From: Olsenella sp. An293
GTDB lineage: Bacteria; Actinomycetota; Coriobacteriia; Coriobacteriales; Atopobiaceae
NCBI RefSeq assembly: GCF_002159495.1
Contig: NZ_NFIT01000008.1
Coordinates: forward strand, 1-64,000
DNA: 64,000 bases
Direction of reading: 5' to 3'
Made by a program: the position numbers and the translations under genes. The notes under the pieces are model-generated. The model was not told where the DNA came from. It worked only from the letters and a program-made list of their open reading frames with translations, and did not search any database. Below, one piece after another: positions 41,143-48,925 of the stretch (positions are counted from its first letter, which is position 1; each line of letters opens with the position of its first letter).

Positions 41143-42294
41143 CTAGTACAGCGCCTCGATGGTCTGGAGCATCACGTCTGCCACCTCGTAGCTGGGCGCC
41201 TGGGCGGCGTCGATGAAGGTGCCGTCGGCGGCGTAGCCGGTGAGACCGGCTGCGCCCACCTGCTCGGAGAACGCGGCGGAGTTCGCACCGTTCACGCGGA
41301 AACCGTGACGCGCTATGACACGTGCCATGTCGGGGTCGTTCTCGAGCACGTCCTGGACCTTCTGACCAGCCTCGGAGAAGGCCACGACCACGTGGTCCGA
41401 GAAGATCGTGGGCGCGGGGTAGCAGATCCTCATGGAGGAGGTCACGCGCGAGGGCTCGTTCATCTGGGCCTCGAGGTATTGGCTCTCGTAGATGAGGGTC
41501 AGCGGCTGGTTCATGGGGCCCTTGGAGAGGAAGGACTCCCACGGGCCCGACGAGGACGACTGCGAGTAGCCCTGGTCGAGGAAGAGCCTGGCGAGCGAGT
41601 CGGTTGCCTGCTGGCGGGCGGCGTCCTCGCTCGTGATTACGGCGTAGCCGTTGAGCACGTAGCTCGAGAGACTGAGGTACATGAGGGCCGAGTTGGAGGA
41701 GCGCACGTCGGTGGTGGTGATCATGACGTTGCGACTCGAGGGGTAGGCGTCCGACCCGGCGAGGTCCGTCCAACGACGGCCGTTTGCGACGGCGTCAAGA
41801 TAGGCAGCCATGTCGAGATACCAGACGCCGTCGCGCCGCTCTGCGATGCCGTTTTGCTCGAGGACCGAGAGTACCGCGTCGCCCGTCGCGACGGCGAGCG
41901 GCGAGTAGAACGGTCGCGTGGTGGAGAGCACCGCGCCGCCATGGACGTCGACGAGGTGGGCGGCGGAGATCTCGGAGGAGGGGGAGGCGAAGTCGGACTC
42001 CTCGATGCCGGCGCGCTCAGCCATGGCCCACGATCCCGAGGTCGTGACCTGCACGTCAAGACCGTAGCTGTTGAAGATCGCCTGGGCCTCGGGGTCGCTG
42101 AAGAGCGACTCCTTCTCCGAGCCGATGACACCGTGGACCACGGTGAGCTGCTGGCCCTGGGCGTCGGACGCGTCATGCGCCGCCGACTCGCCCCCGGCCT
42201 CCGCGCCCGGGCCGAGCGCGATGGCGCCTGCCACCACGACCGCGGCGAGGATGAGGACCACGCCTGCCACCAATATCTTGGCTCTCGAGCCCAC
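41143..42294 (-). CDS. membrane-anchored solute-binding-like protein
   Basis: A 383-residue protein with one N-terminal membrane helix (KILVAGVVLILAAVVVAGAI) and an extracellular domain that resembles periplasmic binding proteins (QLTVVHGVIGSEKESLF, YLDMAAYLDAVANGRRW). No permease accompanies it. The chosen start is a GTG at 42294 with AAGGGAG; an ATG at 42312 has no site. It ends 18 bases before the VWA lipoprotein gene, so they share a transcript and perhaps a complex. Confidence 0.6.
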   Translation of the reverse strand: MGSRAKILVAGVVLILAAVVVAGAIALGPGAEAGGESAAHDASDAQGQQLTVVHGVIGSEKESLFSDPEAQAIFNSYGLDVQVTTSGSWAMAERAGIEESDFASPSSEISAAHLVDVHGGAVLSTTRPFYSPLAVATGDAVLSVLEQNGIAERRDGVWYLDMAAYLDAVANGRRWTDLAGSDAYPSSRNVMITTTDVRSSNSALMYLSLSSYVLNGYAVITSEDAARQQATDSLARLFLDQGYSQSSSSGPWESFLSKGPMNQPLTLIYESQYLEAQMNEPSRVTSSMRICYPAPTIFSDHVVVAFSEAGQKVQDVLENDPDMARVIARHGFRVNGANSAAFSEQVGAAGLTGYAADGTFIDAAQAPSYEVADVMLQTIEALY

Positions 42295-42578
42295 CTTGCT
42301 CCCTTCGGACATATCCGTAGCACCACGATACGTCCGTTGGCGAGCCCTCCCCCTTCTGCGGGGCAGGGCCTTGCGGGAGCCTTACGGGAGCCTTACGAGC
42401 AGATGACACCGCCGAGGGGACGGCACGGACGCGCGCCGGGACATGCGCGCCGAGCCGATAGGATATGCACACGCCACCCCCAAGTCCTTCTCGCATATCC
42501 GCAGGTCAAAGGCTTGGGCGAGAAGAACGAAGGGTCGGGAGGTGTACATACCCTCAAAGGGCAGTGATTCGAGGGGGC

Positions 42579-43469
42579 CTACCCCAACAGGGCCATGACC
42601 TGGCGCTTGGCGGCGAGGTACTCGTCGGTGAGCTCGAAGTGCTCGCTCTCGACGCGGCTGACCTCGACGACGCCCGCCACGTGACTGGGCTCCCCCGCCG
42701 ACGGCGCGCCCGCGAGCACGTAGATGCGGCTCGCCATGGAGACCGCCTCGTCAACGTCGTGCGTGATCACCAGGGCGGAGAGCCCAAGCTCGGCCGCCAC
42801 GCCCACGAACCAGCGACGCACGTCCGTGCGCGTGAGGGCGTCGAGCGCCGAGAAGGGCTCGTCGAGCAGCGTCACGTCCGCGCCCATGAGGTAGGTGCGC
42901 AAAAACGCCGCGCGCTGGCGCATGCCGCCGGAGAGCTCGCTCGGCCACTTGAGCTCGCAGCCCGCGAGGCCAAAGCGCTCGAAGAGCGGCGCCGCCTTCG
43001 CGCGGGCCTCCGCCTTCTTCGCGCCGGCGAGCACGAGCGGCAAGCACACGTTGTCGATGATGCGGCGGCTCGGCAGCAGCAGGTCCTTCTGGAGCATGTA
43101 GCTCACGCGACCGGGACGTCCGGTCACGTCCTCCCCATGCAGGAGGACGTGACCGGACACAGGAGTCGTGAGGCCGGCGAGCGCATGCAGGATCGTGGTC
43201 TTTCCGCAGCCGGAGCGGCCCACGAGGCAGCAGACCTCGCCCGGCGCGACGTCAACGGACACGCCCTGGACGACGATGTGCTCGCCGTCCCAGGAGAGCG
43301 TCAGGTCGCGCGCCTCGAGCGCAGGCGTTCCCGTCCCTCCGTCGACGTGGCGAGCAGCCCCGGCGCTCGGACAGTCCTCGCCACGCACAGGACGCGCGGC
43401 TGCGGAACTCGCGGCGGGGCTGCTCGCCACGTCGACTGCCCGCACGTGCTTCTCGCCAGCCTCTGCCAT
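42579..43469 (-). CDS. thiZ: ABC transporter ATPase of the thiamine-precursor importer, with palindromic N-terminal insert
   Basis: A 296-residue ABC ATPase. Walker A GRSGCGKTT, signature KWPSELSGGMRQRAAFL, Walker B ADVTLLDEPFSALDALT. It energises import of a pyrimidine thiamine precursor with the adjacent binding protein and permease. Residues ~12-43 are encoded by a 96-bp foldback element (43341-43436) in frame, giving an unusual Ala/Ser-rich N-terminus before the domain begins at LEARDLTLSWDG. The ATG at 43469 is two bases past the binding-protein stop. The symbol follows ThiXYZ usage and the exact substrate is inferred. Confidence 0.85.
   Translation of the reverse strand: MAEAGEKHVRAVDVASSPAASSAAARPVRGEDCPSAGAARHVDGGTGTPALEARDLTLSWDGEHIVVQGVSVDVAPGEVCCLVGRSGCGKTTILHALAGLTTPVSGHVLLHGEDVTGRPGRVSYMLQKDLLLPSRRIIDNVCLPLVLAGAKKAEARAKAAPLFERFGLAGCELKWPSELSGGMRQRAAFLRTYLMGADVTLLDEPFSALDALTRTDVRRWFVGVAAELGLSALVITHDVDEAVSMASRIYVLAGAPSAGEPSHVAGVVEVSRVESEHFELTDEYLAAKRQVMALLG
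43341..43436. repeat. variable-arm hairpin element inside the thiZ-like frame (copy C)
   Basis: Perfect 22-bp arms (43341-43362 and 43415-43436, GTCGACGTGGCGAGCAGCCC and two more bases) enclose a core which in reverse reads CCGCGAGTTCCGCAGCCGCG ... GAGGACTGTCCGAGCGCC, the same core as at 53178-53226. The gene's reading frame passes through it. Confidence 0.75.
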
Positions 43470-43471
43470 GC

Positions 43472-44536
43472 TTACTCCAGGAAGGAGAGGTCGTAGCCGG
43501 CGTTGACGTCGAGCTTGTTGGCCACGAGGTCGTTGTCGTTGAGCCACTGGTAGAACGCGGCCCAGCGCTCGGGGTCGATGACGCCCCAGCTCTCGGCCTC
43601 GGCGGTGTACTGGCCGGCCAGGAAGGTCTGGCTCTGGTGGACGAGGTCGGCGTCGAGCTCGGGCACCTGGGCGCAGAGGATGTCCGCGGCGCCGTCGGGG
43701 TTGTCCACCGCGTACTCGTAGCCCTTCTTGACCGCGCGCAGGAAGGCCTTCACGGCCTCGGGGTTCTGAGCCGCGAAGTCGTCGTTGGCGGCAATGACCG
43801 GCGTGTAGTAGTCAAAGACCGGGTCCACCGAGATGAAGCTGAAGTAGTTGTACGGGAAGTCCTGGACCACGGCGTTCTGGACGGCCCACGCCTCGTAGAC
43901 CCACACGGTGTCGAACATGTTGGCGCGCAGGCCGGAAACCTCGTCATCGACCTCGTACGGCACGAGCTCGACCTTGGACCAGTCGCCGCCGTCGGCCTCC
44001 ACGCAGCGCTTGACCGTGGCCTGCTCGACGGGCATGTTCCAGGTGGCGTAGGTGTGGCCCTCCATGGCGGCCGGGTGCGTGATGCCGTCTTCCTCGCGGC
44101 TCATGATGCCGGAGGTGTTGTGCTGGATGATCGCGGCCACGGCCGAGTAGGGCATCGGCTGGTCGGAGGCCAGGTTGTTGGCGATGTAGTCCTGGTAGGA
44201 GACGCCCATCTGCGCGCCGCCGGCCCCGATGAGGGCGTCGGCGCCGTCCGCGGGCGGCTGCACGATCTCGACCTCGAGACCCTCGTCGGCAAAGTAGCCC
44301 TGGTCGAGGGCCACGTAGATGCCCGTGTGGTTGGTGTTGGGCGTGTAGTCCAGGACAAAGGAGATCTTGGTCTTCTCGGCGTCGCCGGCGTTGTCGTTCG
44401 AGGAGGCCGTGCCGTCCGGGCCCTCGACGACGCCGGAGTTGTTGTCGCAGGCGGCCAGGGCGACGCTTGCCGCGGCGGCGCCGGCGGCGACGAACTGGCG
44501 GCGGTTGAGGTTCTTGGCGAGGTTCTTATCGCTCAT
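43472..44536 (-). CDS. thiY: thiamine-precursor ABC transporter substrate-binding lipoprotein
   Basis: A 354-residue NMT1/THI5-like binding protein. The N-terminus has a twin-arginine motif (NRRQFVAAGA) and a lipobox ending at C30 (SVALAAC), so it is exported folded and lipid-anchored. The mature domain reads ISFVLDYTPNTNHTGIYVAL, ADEGLEVEIVQPP and GAGGAQMGVSYQDYIA, the pattern of ThiY-type HMP-precursor binders. Its start overlaps the permease gene by 11 bases. Confidence 0.87.
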   Translation of the reverse strand: MSDKNLAKNLNRRQFVAAGAAAASVALAACDNNSGVVEGPDGTASSNDNAGDAEKTKISFVLDYTPNTNHTGIYVALDQGYFADEGLEVEIVQPPADGADALIGAGGAQMGVSYQDYIANNLASDQPMPYSAVAAIIQHNTSGIMSREEDGITHPAAMEGHTYATWNMPVEQATVKRCVEADGGDWSKVELVPYEVDDEVSGLRANMFDTVWVYEAWAVQNAVVQDFPYNYFSFISVDPVFDYYTPVIAANDDFAAQNPEAVKAFLRAVKKGYEYAVDNPDGAADILCAQVPELDADLVHQSQTFLAGQYTAEAESWGVIDPERWAAFYQWLNDNDLVANKLDVNAGYDLSFLE

Positions 44537-45323
44537 TGTTGTTCCTTTCGACCCTCTTCCAGGGCATGAGCACGCGCTGGGCAAGCTCCACGAGCTTCAT
44601 GAGGCCCAGCGACAGGGCGGAGATGACGATGATCGCGGCAAACATGCGGTCGTACGAGAAGGACTTGCGGACGCGCGTCATGTAGACGCCCAGTCCCTCG
44701 TTGCCGCCGAGCCACTCGGCGATGACGGCGCCGACGATGGCGTAGGTGGCGGAGATCTTGAGGCCGCTGAAGAACTGGTCGGCCGCGGCGGGCAGCTTGG
44801 CGTACCAGAAGATCTGCCAGCGCGAGGCGTTCATGGTGCGCATGAGGTCGACGACGTCCGGGTCCACCGAGCGAAAGCCCGAGGCCAGCGAGACCGTGAT
44901 CGGGAAGAACGTCGAGATGATCACGAGCACGATCTTGGGCAGGGCGCCGTAGCCGAGCCACAGCACCAGAAGCGGCGCGATGGCAACGGTCGGGATGGTC
45001 TGGGAGATGGTCATGAGCGGCTCGAACGCCAGGTAGAAGGACTCGAACCGGTCCATGAGCACCGCGAAGACAAACCCCAGGGCAACGCCTGCGGCAAGGC
45101 CGGCCGCGGCCTCGGCGAGCGTGGTCACGCAGTGGCTCGCGAGCAGCGCCGCGTCCTCGGCGAGGGCCTGGACCACCTGCACCGGCGTGGGCAGCAGGAA
45201 GTTGGGAACCAGGCCCACCGCCACCACGGCCTGCCACAGGGCAAGAAGGGCCACGATGGTCAGCAGCGGCGTGAGGACGCGACGGGCGCGGCTGGGCTCG
45301 GGACGGGCGACGGAGCGCGCCAT
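44526..45323 (-). CDS. thiX: thiamine-precursor ABC transporter permease
   Basis: A 265-residue permease with about six membrane segments and the EAA loop (STFFPITVSLASGFRSVDPD, MRTMNASRWQIFWYAKLPAA). It closes with the late GAVIAEWLGGNEGLGVYMTR, typical of the SsuC/ThiX group. Its start is one base before the thiamine-binding protein's stop, in one riboswitch-controlled transcript. Confidence 0.87.
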   Translation of the reverse strand: MARSVARPEPSRARRVLTPLLTIVALLALWQAVVAVGLVPNFLLPTPVQVVQALAEDAALLASHCVTTLAEAAAGLAAGVALGFVFAVLMDRFESFYLAFEPLMTISQTIPTVAIAPLLVLWLGYGALPKIVLVIISTFFPITVSLASGFRSVDPDVVDLMRTMNASRWQIFWYAKLPAAADQFFSGLKISATYAIVGAVIAEWLGGNEGLGVYMTRVRKSFSYDRMFAAIIVISALSLGLMKLVELAQRVLMPWKRVERNNNER

Positions 45324-45324
45324 G

Positions 45325-45666
45325 CTAGGCCGCCGCGTCCGCGCTCTTGGGGGCGAACTCGGGGTCGCCGGGGTGGTACTTGCCGACCTTGCGGTCCGTG
45401 GACATGACGTCGCCGTCGGGGCGATAGTTGATCTTGGCGTAGCACATCATGTGCTTGCACCCCGCCTTGGCACCCACGAGCTGGCAGTTCTTGAGGATCT
45501 CCATGCAGGTCTCGTAGTCGCCCTCGATCGCCGTCTCGAAGGGGCCGACGAAGTAGTCGATCCCCGTGGAGTCGATGTAGGCGATGACCGCGTCCACCGC
45601 GTCGCACGTGGCGTCGTCCGTGGTGGCGTCCATGGGCAGGAACTGAATCGCAACCGAGCAGTTCAC
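45325..45666 (-). CDS. YkoF/MTH1187-type thiamine-binding protein
   Basis: A 113-residue ferredoxin-fold protein of the thiamine-binding YkoF/MTH1187 family: VNCSVAIQFLPMD, AVIAYIDSTGIDYFVGPFET, IEGDYETCMEILKNCQLVGA. Members bind thiamine or its hydroxymethylpyrimidine part and often travel with such importers. The start is a GTG at 45666 after GAAGGGAGGG. First gene behind the TPP riboswitch. Confidence 0.8.
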   Translation of the reverse strand: MNCSVAIQFLPMDATTDDATCDAVDAVIAYIDSTGIDYFVGPFETAIEGDYETCMEILKNCQLVGAKAGCKHMMCYAKINYRPDGDVMSTDRKVGKYHPGDPEFAPKSADAAA

Positions 45667-45676
45667 GCGCCCTCCC

Positions 45677-45720
45677 TTCCGGGTGCCCCAAGGCACCCCG
45701 TCTCTCGTAGGTGCCTCGTT
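45677..45720 (-). promoter_or_regulatory. expression platform of the TPP riboswitch
   Basis: Two stems compete: GGGTGCC with GGCACCC (45681-45687/45692-45698), directly next to the ribosome site, and AGGCACC with GGTGCCT (45691-45697/45710-45716). They share bases, so only one can form. This fits a switch that hides or frees the GTG start, or terminates early, when TPP binds. Confidence 0.55.
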
Positions 45721-45730
45721 GCGCGCGAAG

Positions 45731-45838
45731 CTCTTCCCTACGCCGGCATTACCCGGATCAGGTTCCTGGGTCAGGGCCGCTCTCGGACGCGCGTCCGATC
45801 TCCTGGGCCCAATCTCAGCCGGCGTGCGCCAGCCCCCC
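45731..45838 (-). ncRNA. TPP riboswitch (THI box)
   Basis: The minus strand reads GGGGGGCTGGCGC, GCCGGCTGAGATTGGG, then CCTGACCCAGGAACCTGATC and CGGGTAATGCCGGCGTAGGG. The CUGAGA and ACCUGAUC...GGGUAAUGCCGGCGUAGGGA blocks are the universal thi-box core. It precedes the thiamine transport genes and should turn them off when thiamine pyrophosphate is plentiful. Confidence 0.93.
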
Positions 45839-45949
45839 GTTGTCGGTTGGTAGTGTAGCACGGCCGGCCGGACCCAGCGGCGAGCTCTTCTCGGCCGGCG
45901 CGCGATGCGTAACAATGCCTTATGGGAAGCCGAGAAGAACGGAGCGCTC

Positions 45950-46555
45950 GTGACCGGGAAGACGCACGTCATCGTCGGGGCCGCGGCGGGGCTGGCCGCG
46001 GCGTCGGCGCTTGGGCCGGGCCTTGCGTCGCCGGCGGCACTCGCCTGCGCCGCCGCGGGCGGGGCGCTCGGCGGCATGCTCCCCGACCTCGACGTGAGAA
46101 ACACCGCGCACCCGCTGCAGGAGCGGCTCGCGCGCGTGGGGTGCGCTGTCCTGCTCGTCTTTGCCCTGGGGGCGGAGGCCGCCGCCGGCTGGCCGCTCGC
46201 GCGTCGGGCGGCGGAGGCGGGGCTCGACGCGGTCGCCGCCGGCGCCATCGCTCTCGTGGCCCTTGGCTGCGCGGCGCGGCTCTCGGCGCATCGCGGCTTC
46301 TCGCACTCGCTCGCGGCGCTCGCCGGGTTTGCCGCGGCGACGTGGCTCGTCTGCCCGCCACTCGCCGCGCCCGTTGCGACCGGCATGGCCTCCCACCTCG
46401 CGCTCGATGCGCTCACCCATCGGGGGCTGCGCCTGCTCTGGCCCGCGAGGCGCGGACTCAGCCTCAGTCTTTGCCGCACGGACGGCGTCGTCGAGGCGTG
46501 CTGTCTCGTGGCGGGCCTGGCCGTGGCTGCCTACGTGGTCCTTCTCGCCCTGTAG
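45950..46555 (+). CDS. YdjM-type membrane-bound metal-dependent hydrolase
   Basis: A 201-residue, membrane-embedded protein of the YdjM group (PF04307-like). Conserved residues show in VTGKTHVIVGAA, LGGMLPDLDVRNTAHP, SAHRGFSHSLAAL and GMASHLALDALTHRGL, whose histidines and aspartates form the metal site. Relatives are linked to the LexA/DNA-damage set in E. coli, but the role is unclear. The GTG at 45950 has GGAG; the frame runs further upstream without a site. Confidence 0.75.
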   Translation: MTGKTHVIVGAAAGLAAASALGPGLASPAALACAAAGGALGGMLPDLDVRNTAHPLQERLARVGCAVLLVFALGAEAAAGWPLARRAAEAGLDAVAAGAIALVALGCAARLSAHRGFSHSLAALAGFAAATWLVCPPLAAPVATGMASHLALDALTHRGLRLLWPARRGLSLSLCRTDGVVEACCLVAGLAVAAYVVLLAL

Positions 46556-46608
46556 CCGGGCTCAGTGCACGATTCCCGCCCCCTGTGAGGGGACAAGGGC
46601 GGCGCGCT

Positions 46609-47061
46609 CTATGCCTCCGCGCGGACGCCGAGCTCGCGGCAGAGGATCTGGGCCGCGGCGCCGGCCGCGAGTGCGCAGTGATACTGGCACTGGGAGACGC
46701 GCTCCTCACCCCACCACTCCATCCCACGCGTGAGCACGCGGCAGCAGGTCACGTGCTTTGCCGTGCCCGCGCAGAAGGCGTCGTGCAGCTCGGCCGCGAG
46801 CGGCTTGGCGCGCTCCTTGGTGCCCACCATGAGGCCGAGAAACGCGACGGCGCCCGCGAGCGCCCCGCAGACGCAGCCCGAGCCTCCGATGCCCGCGCCC
46901 ATGCCGGCGCCCATCGCCACGACCGAGCGCGGGAAGTCCGGCTCGAAGGCGTCCCAGAGCGCCGCGATCACGGACTCACCGCAGTTCATGTGGTCCGGCC
47001 CGGGCTTGTTGTTGGCTCGCGCCGCGGCCTCCACGGCGCCGATGCTCACGCTGTCGCGCAT
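46609..47061 (-). CDS. C_GCAxxG_C_C family redox/metal protein
   Basis: A 150-residue protein of the C_GCAxxG_C_C family: NCGESVIAAL, then MGAGMGAGIGGSGCVCGALA and later CCRVL and CQYHCALAAGAA. The cysteine set suggests an Fe-S or other metal site; many relatives belong to electron-transfer loci. ATG 47061 follows GGGGGAGC. It is divergent from the 2-hydroxyacid dehydrogenase across a large palindrome. Confidence 0.82.
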   Translation of the reverse strand: MRDSVSIGAVEAAARANNKPGPDHMNCGESVIAALWDAFEPDFPRSVVAMGAGMGAGIGGSGCVCGALAGAVAFLGLMVGTKERAKPLAAELHDAFCAGTAKHVTCCRVLTRGMEWWGEERVSQCQYHCALAAGAAAQILCRELGVRAEA

Positions 47062-47100
47062 TGCTCCCCCTCTGGTCGAAGTCACGTCGATTCTAGCAGC

Positions 47101-47195
47101 CAATTGGGGACGTGTTATTTCGTGCAGACGGTTTGGGACAGGTCAAACAGAGACCTGTCCCAAACCGTCTGCACGAAATAACACGTCCCCAATTG
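47101..47195. repeat. layered palindrome with 44-bp perfect arms (copy 1)
   Basis: 47101-47144 and 47152-47195 are exact inverse copies around a 7-base apex. The outer 30 bases (CAATTGGGGACGTGTTATTT and ten more) are identical to the arm segment at 48253-48282. The inner part (GTTTGGGACAGGTC and its inverse) is a further palindrome that occupies the apex position where the other copy has only GAAAG. Confidence 0.9.
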
Positions 47196-47261
47196 ACACA
47201 CTTGCTACACTGGGCCTGTGAATTGGGAACTGTCCCCAATTAACAGAACGGGGAGAGGGAC

Positions 47262-48242
47262 ATGAGGATCTTTGCGTATGCGCTTCGGCCCTACGACGAG
47301 CTGGGCTATCTCGACGCGCTGAGCCATGAGCTGGGCTTTGAGTACGGCTGGACGCCCGACTACCCCACGCTCGACAACGCGGGCCTGGCAGAGGGCGCCG
47401 ACGCCCTGTGCATCATCACCAACCCCATGACGCCGGAGCTGCTCGACCGCTACCACGCGCTCGGGATCCGCGGGATTGCCACGCGCTCGATCGGCTACGA
47501 CCACATCGACGTGGAGCACGCCCGCAAGCTGGGCATTCGCGTGGCGCACGCCGCCTACCCGCCCGAGGGCGTGGCCGACTACGCGATCATGCTGATGCTC
47601 ATGGCGCTGCGCAGGGTCAAGTTCGTCCAGCGCTGCGCCGCCGCGCAGGACTTCTCGCTCGAGGGCAAGATCGGCCGGTCGCTCGGAAGCTGCACCGTGG
47701 GCGTGGTGGGGACCGGAGCCATCGGCTCATGCGTGGTCCGCGAGCTGCAGGGCTTTGGCTGCCGCGTCCTCGCGTGCGACCCGGTCGAAAAGGACGAGCT
47801 CTCCGGGCTCGTCGAGTACGTGAGCCTGCCCGAGCTGCTCGCTGCCTCCGACGTGGTGACGCTGCACGCGCCGGGCCTGCCCGAGAACCGTCACATGATC
47901 GGCGCGGGCGAGCTCGCGCGCATGCGGGAGGGCGCGGTACTCGTGAACGCGGCGCGAGGCAGCCTCGTGGACACGGCGGCGCTACTCGACGCGCTCGAGT
48001 CCGGGCATCTGGGCGGGGCCGCGCTCGACACCATCGAGGACGAGGCGGGGCTCTACTACCTCGACCGCAGCCGTGACGTGCTCGCGGGCCGCGACCGGGC
48101 GGCCCTCATGGCGCTTCCCAACGTCGTCGTGACACCGCACATGGCGTTCTACACCGCCGAGGACGTCGAGGGCATGGTGCGCAGCAACATCGAGGCGCTG
48201 CTCGCCTTCGCCGCCGGCGAGGACACCCCCTACGAGGTGTAG
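47262..48242 (+). CDS. D-isomer-specific 2-hydroxyacid dehydrogenase (D-lactate dehydrogenase/VanH-like)
   Basis: A 326-residue NAD-dependent dehydrogenase that interconverts a 2-keto acid, probably pyruvate, and its D-hydroxy acid. NAD site GVVGTGAIGSCVVREL; catalytic Arg, Glu and His lie in VLVNAARGSLVDTAALL, LDTIEDEAG and VVVTPHMAFYT. GIATRSIGYDHIDVEHARKL is shared with VanH and LdhA types. The stop lies within the 43-bp palindrome arm that follows. ATG 47262 follows GGGGAGAGG. Confidence 0.87.
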   Translation: MRIFAYALRPYDELGYLDALSHELGFEYGWTPDYPTLDNAGLAEGADALCIITNPMTPELLDRYHALGIRGIATRSIGYDHIDVEHARKLGIRVAHAAYPPEGVADYAIMLMLMALRRVKFVQRCAAAQDFSLEGKIGRSLGSCTVGVVGTGAIGSCVVRELQGFGCRVLACDPVEKDELSGLVEYVSLPELLAASDVVTLHAPGLPENRHMIGAGELARMREGAVLVNAARGSLVDTAALLDALESGHLGGAALDTIEDEAGLYYLDRSRDVLAGRDRAALMALPNVVVTPHMAFYTAEDVEGMVRSNIEALLAFAAGEDTPYEV

Positions 48243-48330
48243 GGTTCTCTGCCAATTGGGGACGTGTTATTTCGTGCAGACGGAAAGCGTCTGCACGAAA
48301 TAACACGTCCCCAATTGGCAGAGAACCCTA
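48240..48330. terminator. layered palindrome with 43-bp perfect arms, bidirectional terminator site (copy 2)
   Basis: 48240-48282 and 48288-48330 are exact inverse copies with a GAAAG apex. The outer 13 bases (TAGGGTTCTCTGC) are unique to this copy; the inner 30 match copy 1 at 47101. It lies between the ends of convergent genes and includes the dehydrogenase stop codon, so it can act as a terminator for both. Confidence 0.9.
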
Positions 48331-48337
48331 GCCAGAG

Positions 48338-48883
48338 CTACTCGGCGTCGTCGGCGGCGTCCTTCTCCTCCTTCTTGGAGGCGGCCGCAGCGCGACGGCT
48401 GCGCTGCTCGACCTCCTCGGGGGTGAGGACGTCCTCGATGCGCAGGTTGACGCCCGCGACCTCGAGGCCCGTCATGCCCGTGACCTGCTTGACCACGGCC
48501 TTCTTGACGTCCTCGAAGACCTGCGGCGCATAGGCGCCGTACTCGATGAGCACGGAGATGTTCACGCGCACTGCGCTCTCGGGGGTGACCTCGACGGTCA
48601 CGCCCTTGGTGGAGTCGCTCGCGCCAAAGGCGTCCTGGACGCGGTTGAACCAGGTCCCCTTCATGCCCACGACGCCCGGGACCTCGCGCATCGCGATGGC
48701 CACGATCTTCTCGATGACGCCGTTGGAGAAGGTCAGGGAGTCCTCGGAGTCGAGGTCCTCCTCGTCGGAGAAGGCCTCGATGTCCGTGCCCGTCTCCGTC
48801 ACCTCGGCAAGAGTCGTCTGATCGGAGGCGACCTCCGGCTCCGGGGTGACCTGCTCGACCTTGTCGCTCGTCGTGTTGCTCAT
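48338..48883 (-). CDS. Asp23/Gls24 family envelope stress protein
   Basis: A 181-residue Asp23-domain protein: LTFSNGVIEKIVAIAMREVP, GVVGMKGTWFN, VRVNISVLIEYGAYAPQVFE and VTGMTGLEVAGVNLRIEDVL. Asp23 proteins coat the inner membrane face and are held there by AmaP. The acidic N-terminus and Lys/Ala-rich C-terminus are variable tails. Last gene of an amaP-DUF2273-asp23 set. Confidence 0.9.
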   Translation of the reverse strand: MSNTTSDKVEQVTPEPEVASDQTTLAEVTETGTDIEAFSDEEDLDSEDSLTFSNGVIEKIVAIAMREVPGVVGMKGTWFNRVQDAFGASDSTKGVTVEVTPESAVRVNISVLIEYGAYAPQVFEDVKKAVVKQVTGMTGLEVAGVNLRIEDVLTPEEVEQRSRRAAAASKKEEKDAADDAE

Positions 48884-48925
48884 GTCCCGCTCCTTGCTGC
48901 CGGGACTTCCCGGCGACGTCGATGG

